A DNA stretch of 43,356 nucleotides from Symploca sp. SIO3C6. Lineage in GTDB: Bacteria > Cyanobacteriota > Cyanobacteriia > Cyanobacteriales > Coleofasciculaceae. Position 1 is the first letter of the stretch, and each line of letters opens with the position of its first letter. The notes beneath the pieces are model-generated. The model ran no database searches. It worked only from the letters and a program-made list of their open reading frames with translations, and was not told the DNA's origin. The stretch is from assembly GCA_010692425.1 (NCBI GenBank), contig JAAHHJ010000045.1, forward strand, positions 1 through 43,356. The letters run 5' to 3'. The position numbers were made by a program, and so were the translations under genes. Shown piece by piece: positions 16,455 to 23,436 of the stretch.

Positions 16455-17744
16455 TTAAATGATCATTTCGTTTGGAATCACTGCATTTTTAAGTATCACA
16501 ACAATACCATTGCGGATATAAAACCCCTCACTTTCGCGGTTGGCTTCTTCTACGTGGTCTTTGTTGATAATTTTGACTTTGTGACCAATACGAGCATTTT
16601 TATCGATAATTGCCCGACGAACAATTGAATCTGCTCCAATTCCTAAAGTAATTTTGCCTTCTTCTAGGGTGCACAGGCGTTCGGCAAACTGCTCATAGAA
16701 GTCAGCCCCCATAATCAGAGTGTCCTCGATTACACAGCCAGCTTCGATGCGGGAGCGAACTCCCAATACAGAGTGATGAATCTGGCAATTTTTGAGGATA
16801 CAGCCTTCTCCAATAATTGATTCTGTCACTTGACAATCTAAAAGCTTGGTAGGAGGCAAGTAGCGAGGGCGAGTGTAAATCGGGGCGTCTTTATCGTAGA
16901 AACTGAATGGTGGCTGCGGCTGACGAGTGAGCGCTAGATTAGCTTCGTAGAAAGACTCAATGGTTCCAATATCTTCCCAATAGCCATCAAATAAGTAGGC
17001 TTGAAGATTATACTCCTTAGCTGAAGAGGGAATAATTTCTTTGCCAAAGTCAGTTTTGTCTGGAGATTTATAAAGCAAATCGGTCAGGACTTGTTTTTTA
17101 AAGACATAAATCCCCATTGAGGCAATGTAAGGTTGTTTCTTAGCCTGCTCGGGGTCTAATCCCAGTGCAGTCGTATCTACTTGCATTTGTTTTAGGGCAT
17201 CCCCTTTCGGTTTTTCGCTAAAGTCAATTACTCGACCATTGGCATCAATTTTCATCAAACCAAAATCCGAAGCCCGCTTCTCGTCGATAGGCACAACTGA
17301 AAGGGTTATATCTGCCTCTGTTTGACGGTGACGTTCCACAAACAAACGATAGTCCATTCGGTAGAGATGATCTCCTGAGAGAATCAGATATTCATCAACA
17401 TCCCACGCTAATAATAAATGGAGATATTGTCTTACTGCGTCTGCCGTCCCCTGAAACCAGGTAGCACTTTCGGGTGTCTGTTGAGCTGAGAGAACCTCAA
17501 CAAACCCTTCTGTAAAGCTAGAGAAGTTATAGGTACGGTTGAGGTGGCGGTTTAAAGACGCTGAGTTGAATTGAGTCAGGACATAGATTTTGACAATGTC
17601 TGAGTTGATGCAGTTACTGACGGGAATATCAATCAGGCGGTACTTACCTGCTAAGGGCACCGCTGGTTTAGCTCGCAGCTTTGTCAATGGGTACAGGCGG
17701 GTGCCTGCACCACCTCCGAGAATGATGCCTAAGACTCTTTTCAC
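16455..17744 (-). CDS. glgC: Glucose-1-phosphate adenylyltransferase (ADP-glucose pyrophosphorylase)
   Basis: Makes ADP-glucose from glucose-1-phosphate and ATP, the committed and allosterically controlled step of glycogen synthesis. 429 residues, the usual cyanobacterial length. N-terminal nucleotidyltransferase signature [30 protein letters not shown], then [24 protein letters not shown] and [21 protein letters not shown]; the C-terminal left-handed beta-helix carries the 3-PGA regulatory region ending [21 protein letters not shown]. Start is GTG 17744 ([12 protein letters not shown]). Monocistronic by spacing. The debranching enzyme upstream in this window (10.6-12.7 kb) is a catabolic counterpart. 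Confidence 0.98.
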   Translation of the reverse strand: MKRVLGIILGGGAGTRLYPLTKLRAKPAVPLAGKYRLIDIPVSNCINSDIVKIYVLTQFNSASLNRHLNRTYNFSSFTEGFVEVLSAQQTPESATWFQGTADAVRQYLHLLLAWDVDEYLILSGDHLYRMDYRLFVERHRQTEADITLSVVPIDEKRASDFGLMKIDANGRVIDFSEKPKGDALKQMQVDTTALGLDPEQAKKQPYIASMGIYVFKKQVLTDLLYKSPDKTDFGKEIIPSSAKEYNLQAYLFDGYWEDIGTIESFYEANLALTRQPQPPFSFYDKDAPIYTRPRYLPPTKLLDCQVTESIIGEGCILKNCQIHHSVLGVRSRIEAGCVIEDTLIMGADFYEQFAERLCTLEEGKITLGIGADSIVRRAIIDKNARIGHKVKIINKDHVEEANRESEGFYIRNGIVVILKNAVIPNEMII

Positions 17745-18019
17745 GAAAAACCTCTTGAGTGCCGCTGAAGTATAAAGTCCAGTTTCCGACTGTGTGGGTC
17801 AGTTTTCAAGGGGGGGATGTAAAATTCAATACGCTTTCAGCTTGTTCATTGTTGAGAGTTGATTGCCAGAAAGTACCTTGATAGCAAATTGCAATCCAAG
17901 GAGCAATTTACTGATTCACCAAATGAGGAGATGGGGAGAGAGATTTATCTGTATAGAACACTATTTAGTATCAAGCATGAGCCATGAACCATGAAACATG
18001 AACCTAAGTAGGGATTATC

Positions 18020-18712
18020 ATGGCTCTGAAGTCTCATCGTATAACTCTGAATAATATGGCTATGCAATTGCGCGTCTATGTACCGCCTCACCCCCTAATT
18101 AAACACTGGCTGGGGGTAGCTCGTAACGCCGCAACTCCTTCACCGTTGTTCAAAAGTGCAATCATCGAACTAGGACGCTGGCTTACCTACGAAGCAGCCC
18201 GTGACTGGTTGCCAACTGAAGAGCTGGTTGTACATACGCCCTTGGCTCCCTGTCAGGCAACTATGGTCAATCCCGAAGTGCCACTAGTGGTGGTACCAAT
18301 ACTACGAGCAGGACTAGGGTTATTAGAAGGGGCCCAGACTTTGTTACCACTAGCCTCAATTTACCATCTTGGCTTGGTGCGCAATGAACAAAGTCTAGAA
18401 GCCAGTTTTTACCTTAACAAACTGCCCAAGCAGTTTGAACCTCAAACACGAGTCCTGATTACTGACCCAATGTTGGCGACTGGTGGAACAATGATGATGG
18501 CAATGTCAGAACTAATCAAGCGCGGTGTCAATCCCGCCTTAACGCGCATTGTCAGTGTAGTGGCAGCGCCGCCTGCTTTGCAGAAACTAGGTACACAATA
18601 CCCTAGCTTGACAATCTACACAGCGATGATTGACGAAGAGCTTAACTCTCAAGGATATATTGTGCCAGGGTTGGGAGATGCTGGAGACCGCCTCTTTGGA
18701 ACGAAAGATTGA
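18020..18712 (+). CDS. upp: Uracil phosphoribosyltransferase
   Basis: Salvages uracil to UMP using PRPP. Characteristic segments are PILRAGLGLLEG, LGLVRNEQSLE, the PRPP-binding loop VLITDPMLATGGTM and the C-terminal uracil-binding GYIVPGLGDAGDRLFGT. 230 residues from ATG 18020; a second in-frame ATG at 18056 (MAMQLRVYVPPHPL) would give 218 residues, nearer the usual ~210, and may be the true start. No strong Shine-Dalgarno before either. Monocistronic. Short CATGAAC-like repeats lie in the leader (17983-18004). Confidence 0.95.
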   Translation: MALKSHRITLNNMAMQLRVYVPPHPLIKHWLGVARNAATPSPLFKSAIIELGRWLTYEAARDWLPTEELVVHTPLAPCQATMVNPEVPLVVVPILRAGLGLLEGAQTLLPLASIYHLGLVRNEQSLEASFYLNKLPKQFEPQTRVLITDPMLATGGTMMMAMSELIKRGVNPALTRIVSVVAAPPALQKLGTQYPSLTIYTAMIDEELNSQGYIVPGLGDAGDRLFGTKD

Positions 18713-18866
18713 CAACGAAAGCATAAATCCTTGTACTTACTTTCCTCTACTGCTTCACTGAAGGTGGCTCTGATGTTTTTATGCTTTTGTTGGTAGGCAG
18801 CAAGGTCAGCTAACCGTTAATCTTTAGAAAAGTGGCTTTGTAAATATCAAATGCAAAAGAGTGAAC

Positions 18867-19211
18867 ATGAGTGAGCGCGATGGTTTTACAGGGGGATTTT
18901 TGACAGGAGCTGTAGTTGGCGGCTTAGTCGGTGGGGTAATTGGAGCGCTAGTTTCTAGTGCCGGGCGTGAGAGCGAACAACAGGAGCAAGAAGGCTCCTG
19001 GTTTAATTCAAGTCTTGCCAAAGCTAAAGTAGTTAGGGACAGAAGAAGTCAGCTACAGGCACAAGAGAGCATTGAAGCAGCTCGCCGTAGCTTGGAGGAT
19101 AAAATTGCCCAGCTCAATACGGCAATTGATGATGTTCGACAGCAATTGGGTAAGGTAAATGGAAATGGACTAGAAGTAGAAACTAATCGAGAACGAATAC
19201 TTGACCCTTAG
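18867..19211 (+). CDS. Small Gly-rich membrane-anchored coiled-coil protein (YtxH-like)
   Basis: About 114 residues. After MSERDGFTGG comes a Gly/Val/Ala-rich hydrophobic helix (about 8-32, FLTGAVVGGLVGGVIGALVS), then a charged Gln/Glu-rich stretch and a predicted coiled coil (about 58-100, QSQLQAQ-like to IDDVRQQLGKV). This layout, a short glycine-zipper anchor plus coiled coil, matches YtxH/general-stress-like small proteins; membership is inferred from layout only. I chose ATG 18867 over the in-frame GTG 18861. It is followed by yggT 137 bp downstream; possible cotranscription. Confidence 0.75.
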   Translation: MSERDGFTGGFLTGAVVGGLVGGVIGALVSSAGRESEQQEQEGSWFNSSLAKAKVVRDRRSQLQAQESIEAARRSLEDKIAQLNTAIDDVRQQLGKVNGNGLEVETNRERILDP

Positions 19212-19348
19212 ATTGAAAAACTCGAGAGTATATTTGCTACTACCTGAAAATTGTTCACCTAGCTTGGGTGATCTGTAGATGATATCCGTTAAACTTGAGT
19301 TCAAGCCTTAACTGATCGTAAAAATCTAGCAAGGACGCTTTTCAACCA

Positions 19349-19618
19349 ATGCAACTGCTGACAGCCAGCCTCGCCCAATTTCTACAGCTCTACATGATTC
19401 TGATTTTTGTCAGGATCCTCTTGAGTTGGTTTCAAACTGTTGACTGGGTGAACCAAGTAGCTTCTTTTTTAAGTCCGATTACTGACCCCTACCTCAATAT
19501 TTTCCGTTCCTTTATTCCCCCACTCGGAGGTTTAGATCTGTCTCCAATTCTGGCAATTATGGTTTTACAATTAGTAGCAAGACTGTTTGCTAGTCTTACC
19601 TATACACCAGGGTTCTGA
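19349..19618 (+). CDS. YggT family integral membrane protein (Ycf19-like)
   Basis: 89 residues with two hydrophobic helices (about 8-26 and 66-84) flanking the conserved YggT signature: FVRILLSWFQ, then FLSPITDPYLNIFRSFIPPLGGLDLSPILAIMVL read in two pieces. In plastids and cyanobacteria the relatives (Ycf19/CCB3-like) are tied to thylakoid membrane or cytochrome b6 maturation, and in other bacteria to division or osmotic stress; no specific role can be read here. Start ATG 19349. The 3' end converges on the secreted hypothetical gene with 54 bp between them. Confidence 0.93.
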   Translation: MQLLTASLAQFLQLYMILIFVRILLSWFQTVDWVNQVASFLSPITDPYLNIFRSFIPPLGGLDLSPILAIMVLQLVARLFASLTYTPGF

Positions 19619-19672
19619 GGCTGAGGTAATTTGAGGCAGAGCTAAAAAACCCTGAAATATTTTCCTCTATCT

Positions 19673-20110
19673 TCAGCGGCGAACTCTGCCAGTAAAACCA
19701 GAAGCTTTGAATTGCTTGAGCTTTAATGGTGTCGGTTGGTTAGCAGCAACGGTGATTCTGATTTCAAAATCACTAACCCCTGGTGGCACTTCCTCAATTG
19801 AACCCAGACGGTTTCGATTCTGGAAAATTGGATTATTATTAGCGTCGTAGATGCGACCAAAAATGTCGGCATTGACAACGGTTTTACCAGACTTGTTTTC
19901 GGCTTTGCCACTGACTAGGAAACACTTGGCAGCGCTGCTTCTACCGCCTGCTGATACAATTCCTTGTGCTATCTCTGGAGGACACTGGCGGTAAGACAGA
20001 TCCGAGAGTTTAATCTGGATAAGAGCCAAGGCAACAGGGCTATAAATCCACGTGGAGACCCAAAACAAGAAAGAAACCGCGATGACAGCCAACCAACTTC
20101 GCAATCGCAT
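19673..20110 (-). CDS. Secreted hypothetical protein, 145 aa
   Basis: From ATG 20110: MRLRSWLAVIAVSFLFWVST, a typical Sec signal peptide or anchor, ending near PVALA. The mature part contains CPPEIAQGIVSAGGRS, then KCFLVSGKAENKSGKTVVNADIFGRIYDANNNP and EEVPPGVSDFEIRITV. The pattern of a conserved GKAENKSGKTV strand, an alternative modification and PPG(V/E)S(D/T)F resembles FxLYD-type immunoglobulin-like extracytoplasmic domains; this is inference from pattern. Two cysteines (in CPPE and KCF) could form a disulfide. An in-frame TTG at 20125 would add five residues. Probably periplasmic or lumenal. Confidence 0.7.
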   Translation of the reverse strand: MRLRSWLAVIAVSFLFWVSTWIYSPVALALIQIKLSDLSYRQCPPEIAQGIVSAGGRSSAAKCFLVSGKAENKSGKTVVNADIFGRIYDANNNPIFQNRNRLGSIEEVPPGVSDFEIRITVAANQPTPLKLKQFKASGFTGRVRR

Positions 20111-20270
20111 AAATCCCACCAACAAGAAATCTTGACTTATAATCTCAACCCTCAGCTTACCGCGAATTAGTATATAAACTACCTTGCCTGATGCTGTTTC
20201 TACTTCCCTGCTTTCCTAGATGTATTAGCCTTAAAGAGAAACGGTATTACTGACGATGGTCTTCTCCTGA

Positions 20271-20292
20271 GTGACACTTTATAAAGTGTCAC
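20271..20292. promoter_or_regulatory. Perfect 22-bp palindrome
   Basis: GTGACACTTTA (20271-20281) is followed directly by its exact reverse complement TAAAGTGTCAC-type half (20282-20292). Perfect self-complementarity over 22 bp without a spacer argues for a dimeric regulator's operator rather than an RNA hairpin. It lies between divergent transcription units, 160 bp from the secreted hypothetical start and 180 bp from the crr6-like start. No known consensus assigned. Confidence 0.55.
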
Positions 20293-20359
20293 CCTCTAGA
20301 GTTAGATTTGAAGGTAGTAAGAGGTATTATTTATTTGTGTGAGGAGAGAGTTTGAAGGG

Positions 20360-20405
20360 AAAAGCGCTTGGGGTCGAAACACGGCCAGACTCCCAGGCGC
20401 TTTTT
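20360..20405 (+). terminator. Terminator-like hairpin: small-RNA terminator or attenuator before crr6-like gene
   Basis: 13-bp stem: AAAAGCGCTTGGG (20360-20372) pairs with CCCAGGCGCTTTT (20392-20404), one G-U wobble, then a T-run (20401-20405). The loop contains a further 3-4 bp hairpin closing GAAACAC. It looks like a rho-independent terminator on the + strand, yet the crr6-like start is only 67 bp further, so it may end a small RNA or attenuate the downstream gene. Confidence 0.6.
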
Positions 20406-20471
20406 CCATGCATTTGTAAAATTAATATCGATTCAGAGGAAGATAGAGACTGTTACCCTCAGATTGACTCG

Positions 20472-20948
20472 ATGACAATTGCAATTGCTCTCAACTTTGA
20501 GATTATCAACAACTTAGATTTGTCCCCTGCCCAAAGAAAGATTGATAAACTGCTGCAAGAGGGTGCAATCGCTTCCTACGAGCAGCAGCTACAATTTGAA
20601 ATCAATTACCCCCGAGAACCTCAAGATCCAAGGGAACTTTCAGAAATTCCAGAAGTCAGGCTGTGGTTTATTCGCTTGGATGCCCAATACCCCTGGTTGC
20701 CTTTTCTCCTTGATTGGAAAGCTGGGGATTTGGCACGTTACACAGCTATGCTGGTGCCGCACCAATTCAGCCGTACCGAAGGCATTCAGTATAACCCAGA
20801 AGCGCTCGAAATCTTTGTAATGCACAAAGTTTTTGTACTCAGCAACTGGTTACAGCGGCAGGGTATAGCAAATAAATCCCGTCTCCAGTCAATGTCTCAA
20901 CTGCTGGGGTATGAGCTGGATGATGCCTTCTTTGAGCTAATCAGCTAA
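20472..20948 (+). CDS. CRR6-family protein (NdhI maturation factor-like)
   Basis: 158 residues from ATG 20472 (MTIAIALNFEIINNLDLSP). Recognised by the run PEVRLWFIRLDAQYPWLPFLL and YTAMLVPHQFSRTEGI, which I recall from the cyanobacterial/plant CRR6 family. Plant CRR6 is needed to assemble the NdhI subunit into the photosynthetic NDH-1 complex. No signal peptide or membrane helix; presumably cytoplasmic. The in-frame TTG at 20352 would add 40 residues that cross the hairpin at 20360-20405 and look non-homologous, so I reject it. Converges on the glycosyltransferase gene with 9 bp between stops. Confidence 0.78.
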   Translation: MTIAIALNFEIINNLDLSPAQRKIDKLLQEGAIASYEQQLQFEINYPREPQDPRELSEIPEVRLWFIRLDAQYPWLPFLLDWKAGDLARYTAMLVPHQFSRTEGIQYNPEALEIFVMHKVFVLSNWLQRQGIANKSRLQSMSQLLGYELDDAFFELIS

Positions 20949-20957
20949 ATTTTTGCT

Positions 20958-21923
20958 CTAGGTACCCCAAATCTTCTTGAGAACTTCTTCTGGCTCAATA
21001 TCGGCAATCCAGCCAGTTGACGATTGTAAACCAATACAGTGATTACTTGCAGGTAATAGCTTGTTAGCCTCTGTAGGACCAAATAAAGCAATAGTGTAAG
21101 TGCCGACAGCCACTGCTATGTGCATTGGTGTACTATCAGTGCATAGCATTAAATTGGCACTGGCAATAATTGCCGCCAACTTCCCGATATCTCCTGGTGT
21201 AGTGAGTTTGAGGTCTGGGATGGACTGTATCATTGCAGCACTCCATTCTGGATCATCCTCTGGTGCTTGTACCAGAACAATTGGTAGATTGGGCTGTTTT
21301 TGCTGAATTTCTTCAATAATCTGCTGCCATTTCTTAACTGGATAAATTTGATCAATACCCTGTGAGTGTGCTACAAGTTCACAACTGCCATGAATGATAA
21401 TGTATCCACTTTCTGTCGCCCCTAGCCGTTGCTGTTCAATTTGGGCCCATTCAAGGTCGGCTTTGGGAACTCTAAGTGTTAATTCTGGGCAAACAGAATT
21501 AATGCCGAGCCCTTTGAGTAAATCGTGATACATACTGGCAGCATACTGCTGGGTATTCATAGGCACAGTGTTGGTGAACAACCAGTTTTGAGCATTGGCT
21601 GCATAGCCCATGCGGACAGGAATACCACTCATCCACAGCAATATTCCGATCGACCATCGGCGTCCTAATGCGATCGCCACATCATACTCTCGTTCACGAA
21701 TAATACCGAGCAGGTTACTAAAATCAGCTAGACCATTGCGGTCTTTGTAATCAAAAGCTATAACTTGATTTACAGACCCTGAAACCCTATAAGCTCCTTT
21801 GGATCGTGGTTCTACGATAACATCTATTTCGGCTTCAGGGTAATACCTCTTCAGGTCATCGAAGGTGGGAAACAACAGGATTTGGTCGCCAATTCCACCG
21901 GGAGTGAGGGCTAGTGTTCTCAT
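20958..21923 (-). CDS. Glycosyltransferase family 9 (heptosyltransferase-like)
   Basis: 321 residues, GT-B fold. N-terminal PGGIGDQILLFPTFDDLKRYYPEAEIDV matches the GT9 start (GxxGD...P....L...P.A.I..), and the C-terminal donor site has LMLCTDSTPMHIAVAVGTYTIALFGPT, the usual (D/N)S...H.A.A.G.P...LFG.T pattern. GT9 enzymes add heptose or other sugars to LPS core or related glycans; in cyanobacteria, which often lack heptose, the acceptor is unknown. It starts at ATG 21923, 173 bp from the divergent ispD. Confidence 0.9.
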   Translation of the reverse strand: MRTLALTPGGIGDQILLFPTFDDLKRYYPEAEIDVIVEPRSKGAYRVSGSVNQVIAFDYKDRNGLADFSNLLGIIREREYDVAIALGRRWSIGILLWMSGIPVRMGYAANAQNWLFTNTVPMNTQQYAASMYHDLLKGLGINSVCPELTLRVPKADLEWAQIEQQRLGATESGYIIIHGSCELVAHSQGIDQIYPVKKWQQIIEEIQQKQPNLPIVLVQAPEDDPEWSAAMIQSIPDLKLTTPGDIGKLAAIIASANLMLCTDSTPMHIAVAVGTYTIALFGPTEANKLLPASNHCIGLQSSTGWIADIEPEEVLKKIWGT

Positions 21924-22096
21924 CTAAAGTTGATTGAGCCTAATATTAATGAACTGCTCCAACTTGCAAAGACTGAAGTCGGAGTTTCCAACAACAGCCA
22001 CAATCTTCGCTTTGAACGCTTATTCTAGTCAACTTGCTATCTAAGCCCGGAAAGCTTATCAAGGTATTGTAGTATTTTCCAATACAGAGAAAAGTC

Positions 22097-22783
22097 GTGC
22101 ATTTATTAATTCCAGCTGCAGGCATGGGACGACGCATGGGAAGTGATCGCAACAAGCTACTGTTGAAATTGCTTGGTAAACCCCTACTTGCTTGGACCCT
22201 CCAGGCAGCCCAAGCAGCACCTAACCTGAGCTGGATTGGCATTATTGGGCAAAAGAATGACTTTCCAGAATTTCAAGAAATTTTGGCTGAGCTTTCCTTA
22301 AGTAAATCGGTGCAAATGATTGTGGGTGGCAAGACACGCCAGGAATCTGTTTATAACGGCTTGCAAGCTCTACCGCAAGGAACACCAAGGGTATTGATTC
22401 ATGATGGTGCCAGGTGCTTAGCAACTCCCCAGCTGCTAGAGAGATGTGCCCTAGCTCTACTAGATTATCCTGGTTTAATTGCTGCTGTGCCAGTCAAGGA
22501 TACAATAAAAGTAGTTGATAATAATAGTTTGATCCAAGATACGCCAGACCGGAAGCAATTATGGGCAGCACAGACTCCCCAAGGATTCGATGTGCAGCTA
22601 TTGAAGGAGTGTCACCAACAAGGGCGCAATTATGGCTGGGAAGTGACTGATGACGCGGCATTATTTGAAAGGTGCCAGTTGCCGGTAAGGATTGTAGAAG
22701 GAGAAGAAACAAATCTGAAGGTAACGACGCCAGTAGATTTAGCGATCGCGCAATACATTTTACATCAGCGCTTGCAGAGCTAG
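22097..22783 (+). CDS. ispD: 2-C-methyl-D-erythritol 4-phosphate cytidylyltransferase
   Basis: Third step of the MEP isoprenoid pathway: MEP + CTP to CDP-ME. 228 residues with the nucleotide-binding start LIPAAGMGRRMGSDRNKLLLKL, the conserved VLIHDGARCLATPQLLE and VPVKDTIKVV, and QTPQGFDVQLL plus TDDAALFE. Start is GTG 22097. The usual partner ispF is not fused or adjacent here. Monocistronic by spacing. Confidence 0.96.
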   Translation: MHLLIPAAGMGRRMGSDRNKLLLKLLGKPLLAWTLQAAQAAPNLSWIGIIGQKNDFPEFQEILAELSLSKSVQMIVGGKTRQESVYNGLQALPQGTPRVLIHDGARCLATPQLLERCALALLDYPGLIAAVPVKDTIKVVDNNSLIQDTPDRKQLWAAQTPQGFDVQLLKECHQQGRNYGWEVTDDAALFERCQLPVRIVEGEETNLKVTTPVDLAIAQYILHQRLQS

Positions 22784-22966
22784 TATGGGTGTATCTAGCT
22801 GCCTTTTAAACATTCCTCCTTAGGACTTGTGTTGAAATAAAGTATCAATTTTGTCTTTTCCCCCTCCTCTATGAGCAATGAAAACTTACTTTTAGGCAAC
22901 TCTTTGATTCCCAATTGTTGTACAGGTCTATTAGGATAGAGTAACCTTCCTTCCACCCTAAATTGG

Positions 22967-23248
22967 TTGAGGTTTGTCAGAATCTTGTCTATACAAAAGC
23001 CTTTAAATCCTTGGAACTATAAACCTTGGTGGTGTCAACCCTGGTCGATCCTGCTGACAGGAACTATGGTGATCACTGGCAGCTGGATAATGTTCAAAAC
23101 TTTATGGGTAACGCTGGTTATTTCTATTCCGATTCTAGTTTGGTGGAGTTACTTCTTATTACTCTGGCCTTGGTTGCTTAAAAATAGCGCCAGCTTGTCC
23201 AATTATCAACAATTGGCTCAAGACAACTCCCGCCTCGGAGAGCCTTAA
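22967..23248 (+). CDS. Small membrane protein, cyanobacterial-type hypothetical
   Basis: About 93 residues with two hydrophobic helices (about 28-48 and 50-73) after a Trp-rich, amphipathic NPWNYKPWWCQPWS motif that looks conserved; I associate this with small cyanobacterial membrane proteins (possibly DUF6737) but cannot verify it. Start uncertain: TTG 22967 is the first available start and the next ATG is inside the first helix. A short polar tail ends the protein. Its neighbours, ispD and PP2C, give no functional hint. Confidence 0.6.
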   Translation: MRFVRILSIQKPLNPWNYKPWWCQPWSILLTGTMVITGSWIMFKTLWVTLVISIPILVWWSYFLLLWPWLLKNSASLSNYQQLAQDNSRLGEP

Positions 23249-23436
23249 TCTCAGCGTAGTCCTTTGATGTCACTGTCAAACCTATAAAAATATATAGTCG
23301 CTTCCATTCATTCAGACGCTAAAATCAGTAATCAATAAACTTTTTTTGGCAACTCGACCAATGGGATCATTTCCCTGCTCTAACCAGTGCGACTTGTAGC
23401 CAAATTATTATCGGCTGAACGTAGCGGAAGATCTTC

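Larger units (their letters stand above)
20111..20471. other. 361-bp spacer upstream of the crr6-like gene with palindrome and terminator-like hairpin
   Basis: Contains a perfect 22-bp palindrome (20271-20292), a GTGTGAGGAG stretch (20337-20346) and a GC-rich hairpin with T-tail (20360-20405), each listed separately. A frame beginning with TTG 20352 runs in phase into the crr6-like gene but crosses the hairpin and looks non-coding. The spacer also serves the divergent secreted hypothetical. Confidence 0.6.

Noticed and set aside
20293-20405. Yfr1 gene itself on the minus strand, because CTCCTCACAC is present
   Set aside because: No terminator hairpin with T-run follows the motif in that direction, so the Yfr1 layout is not met.
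20352-20471. In-frame N-terminal extension of the crr6-like gene from TTG 20352 with a good Shine-Dalgarno (AGGAG at 20342-20346)
   Set aside because: The stretch crosses a 13-bp terminator-like hairpin, encodes an unconserved-looking sequence, and an ATG at 20472 fits the family start.
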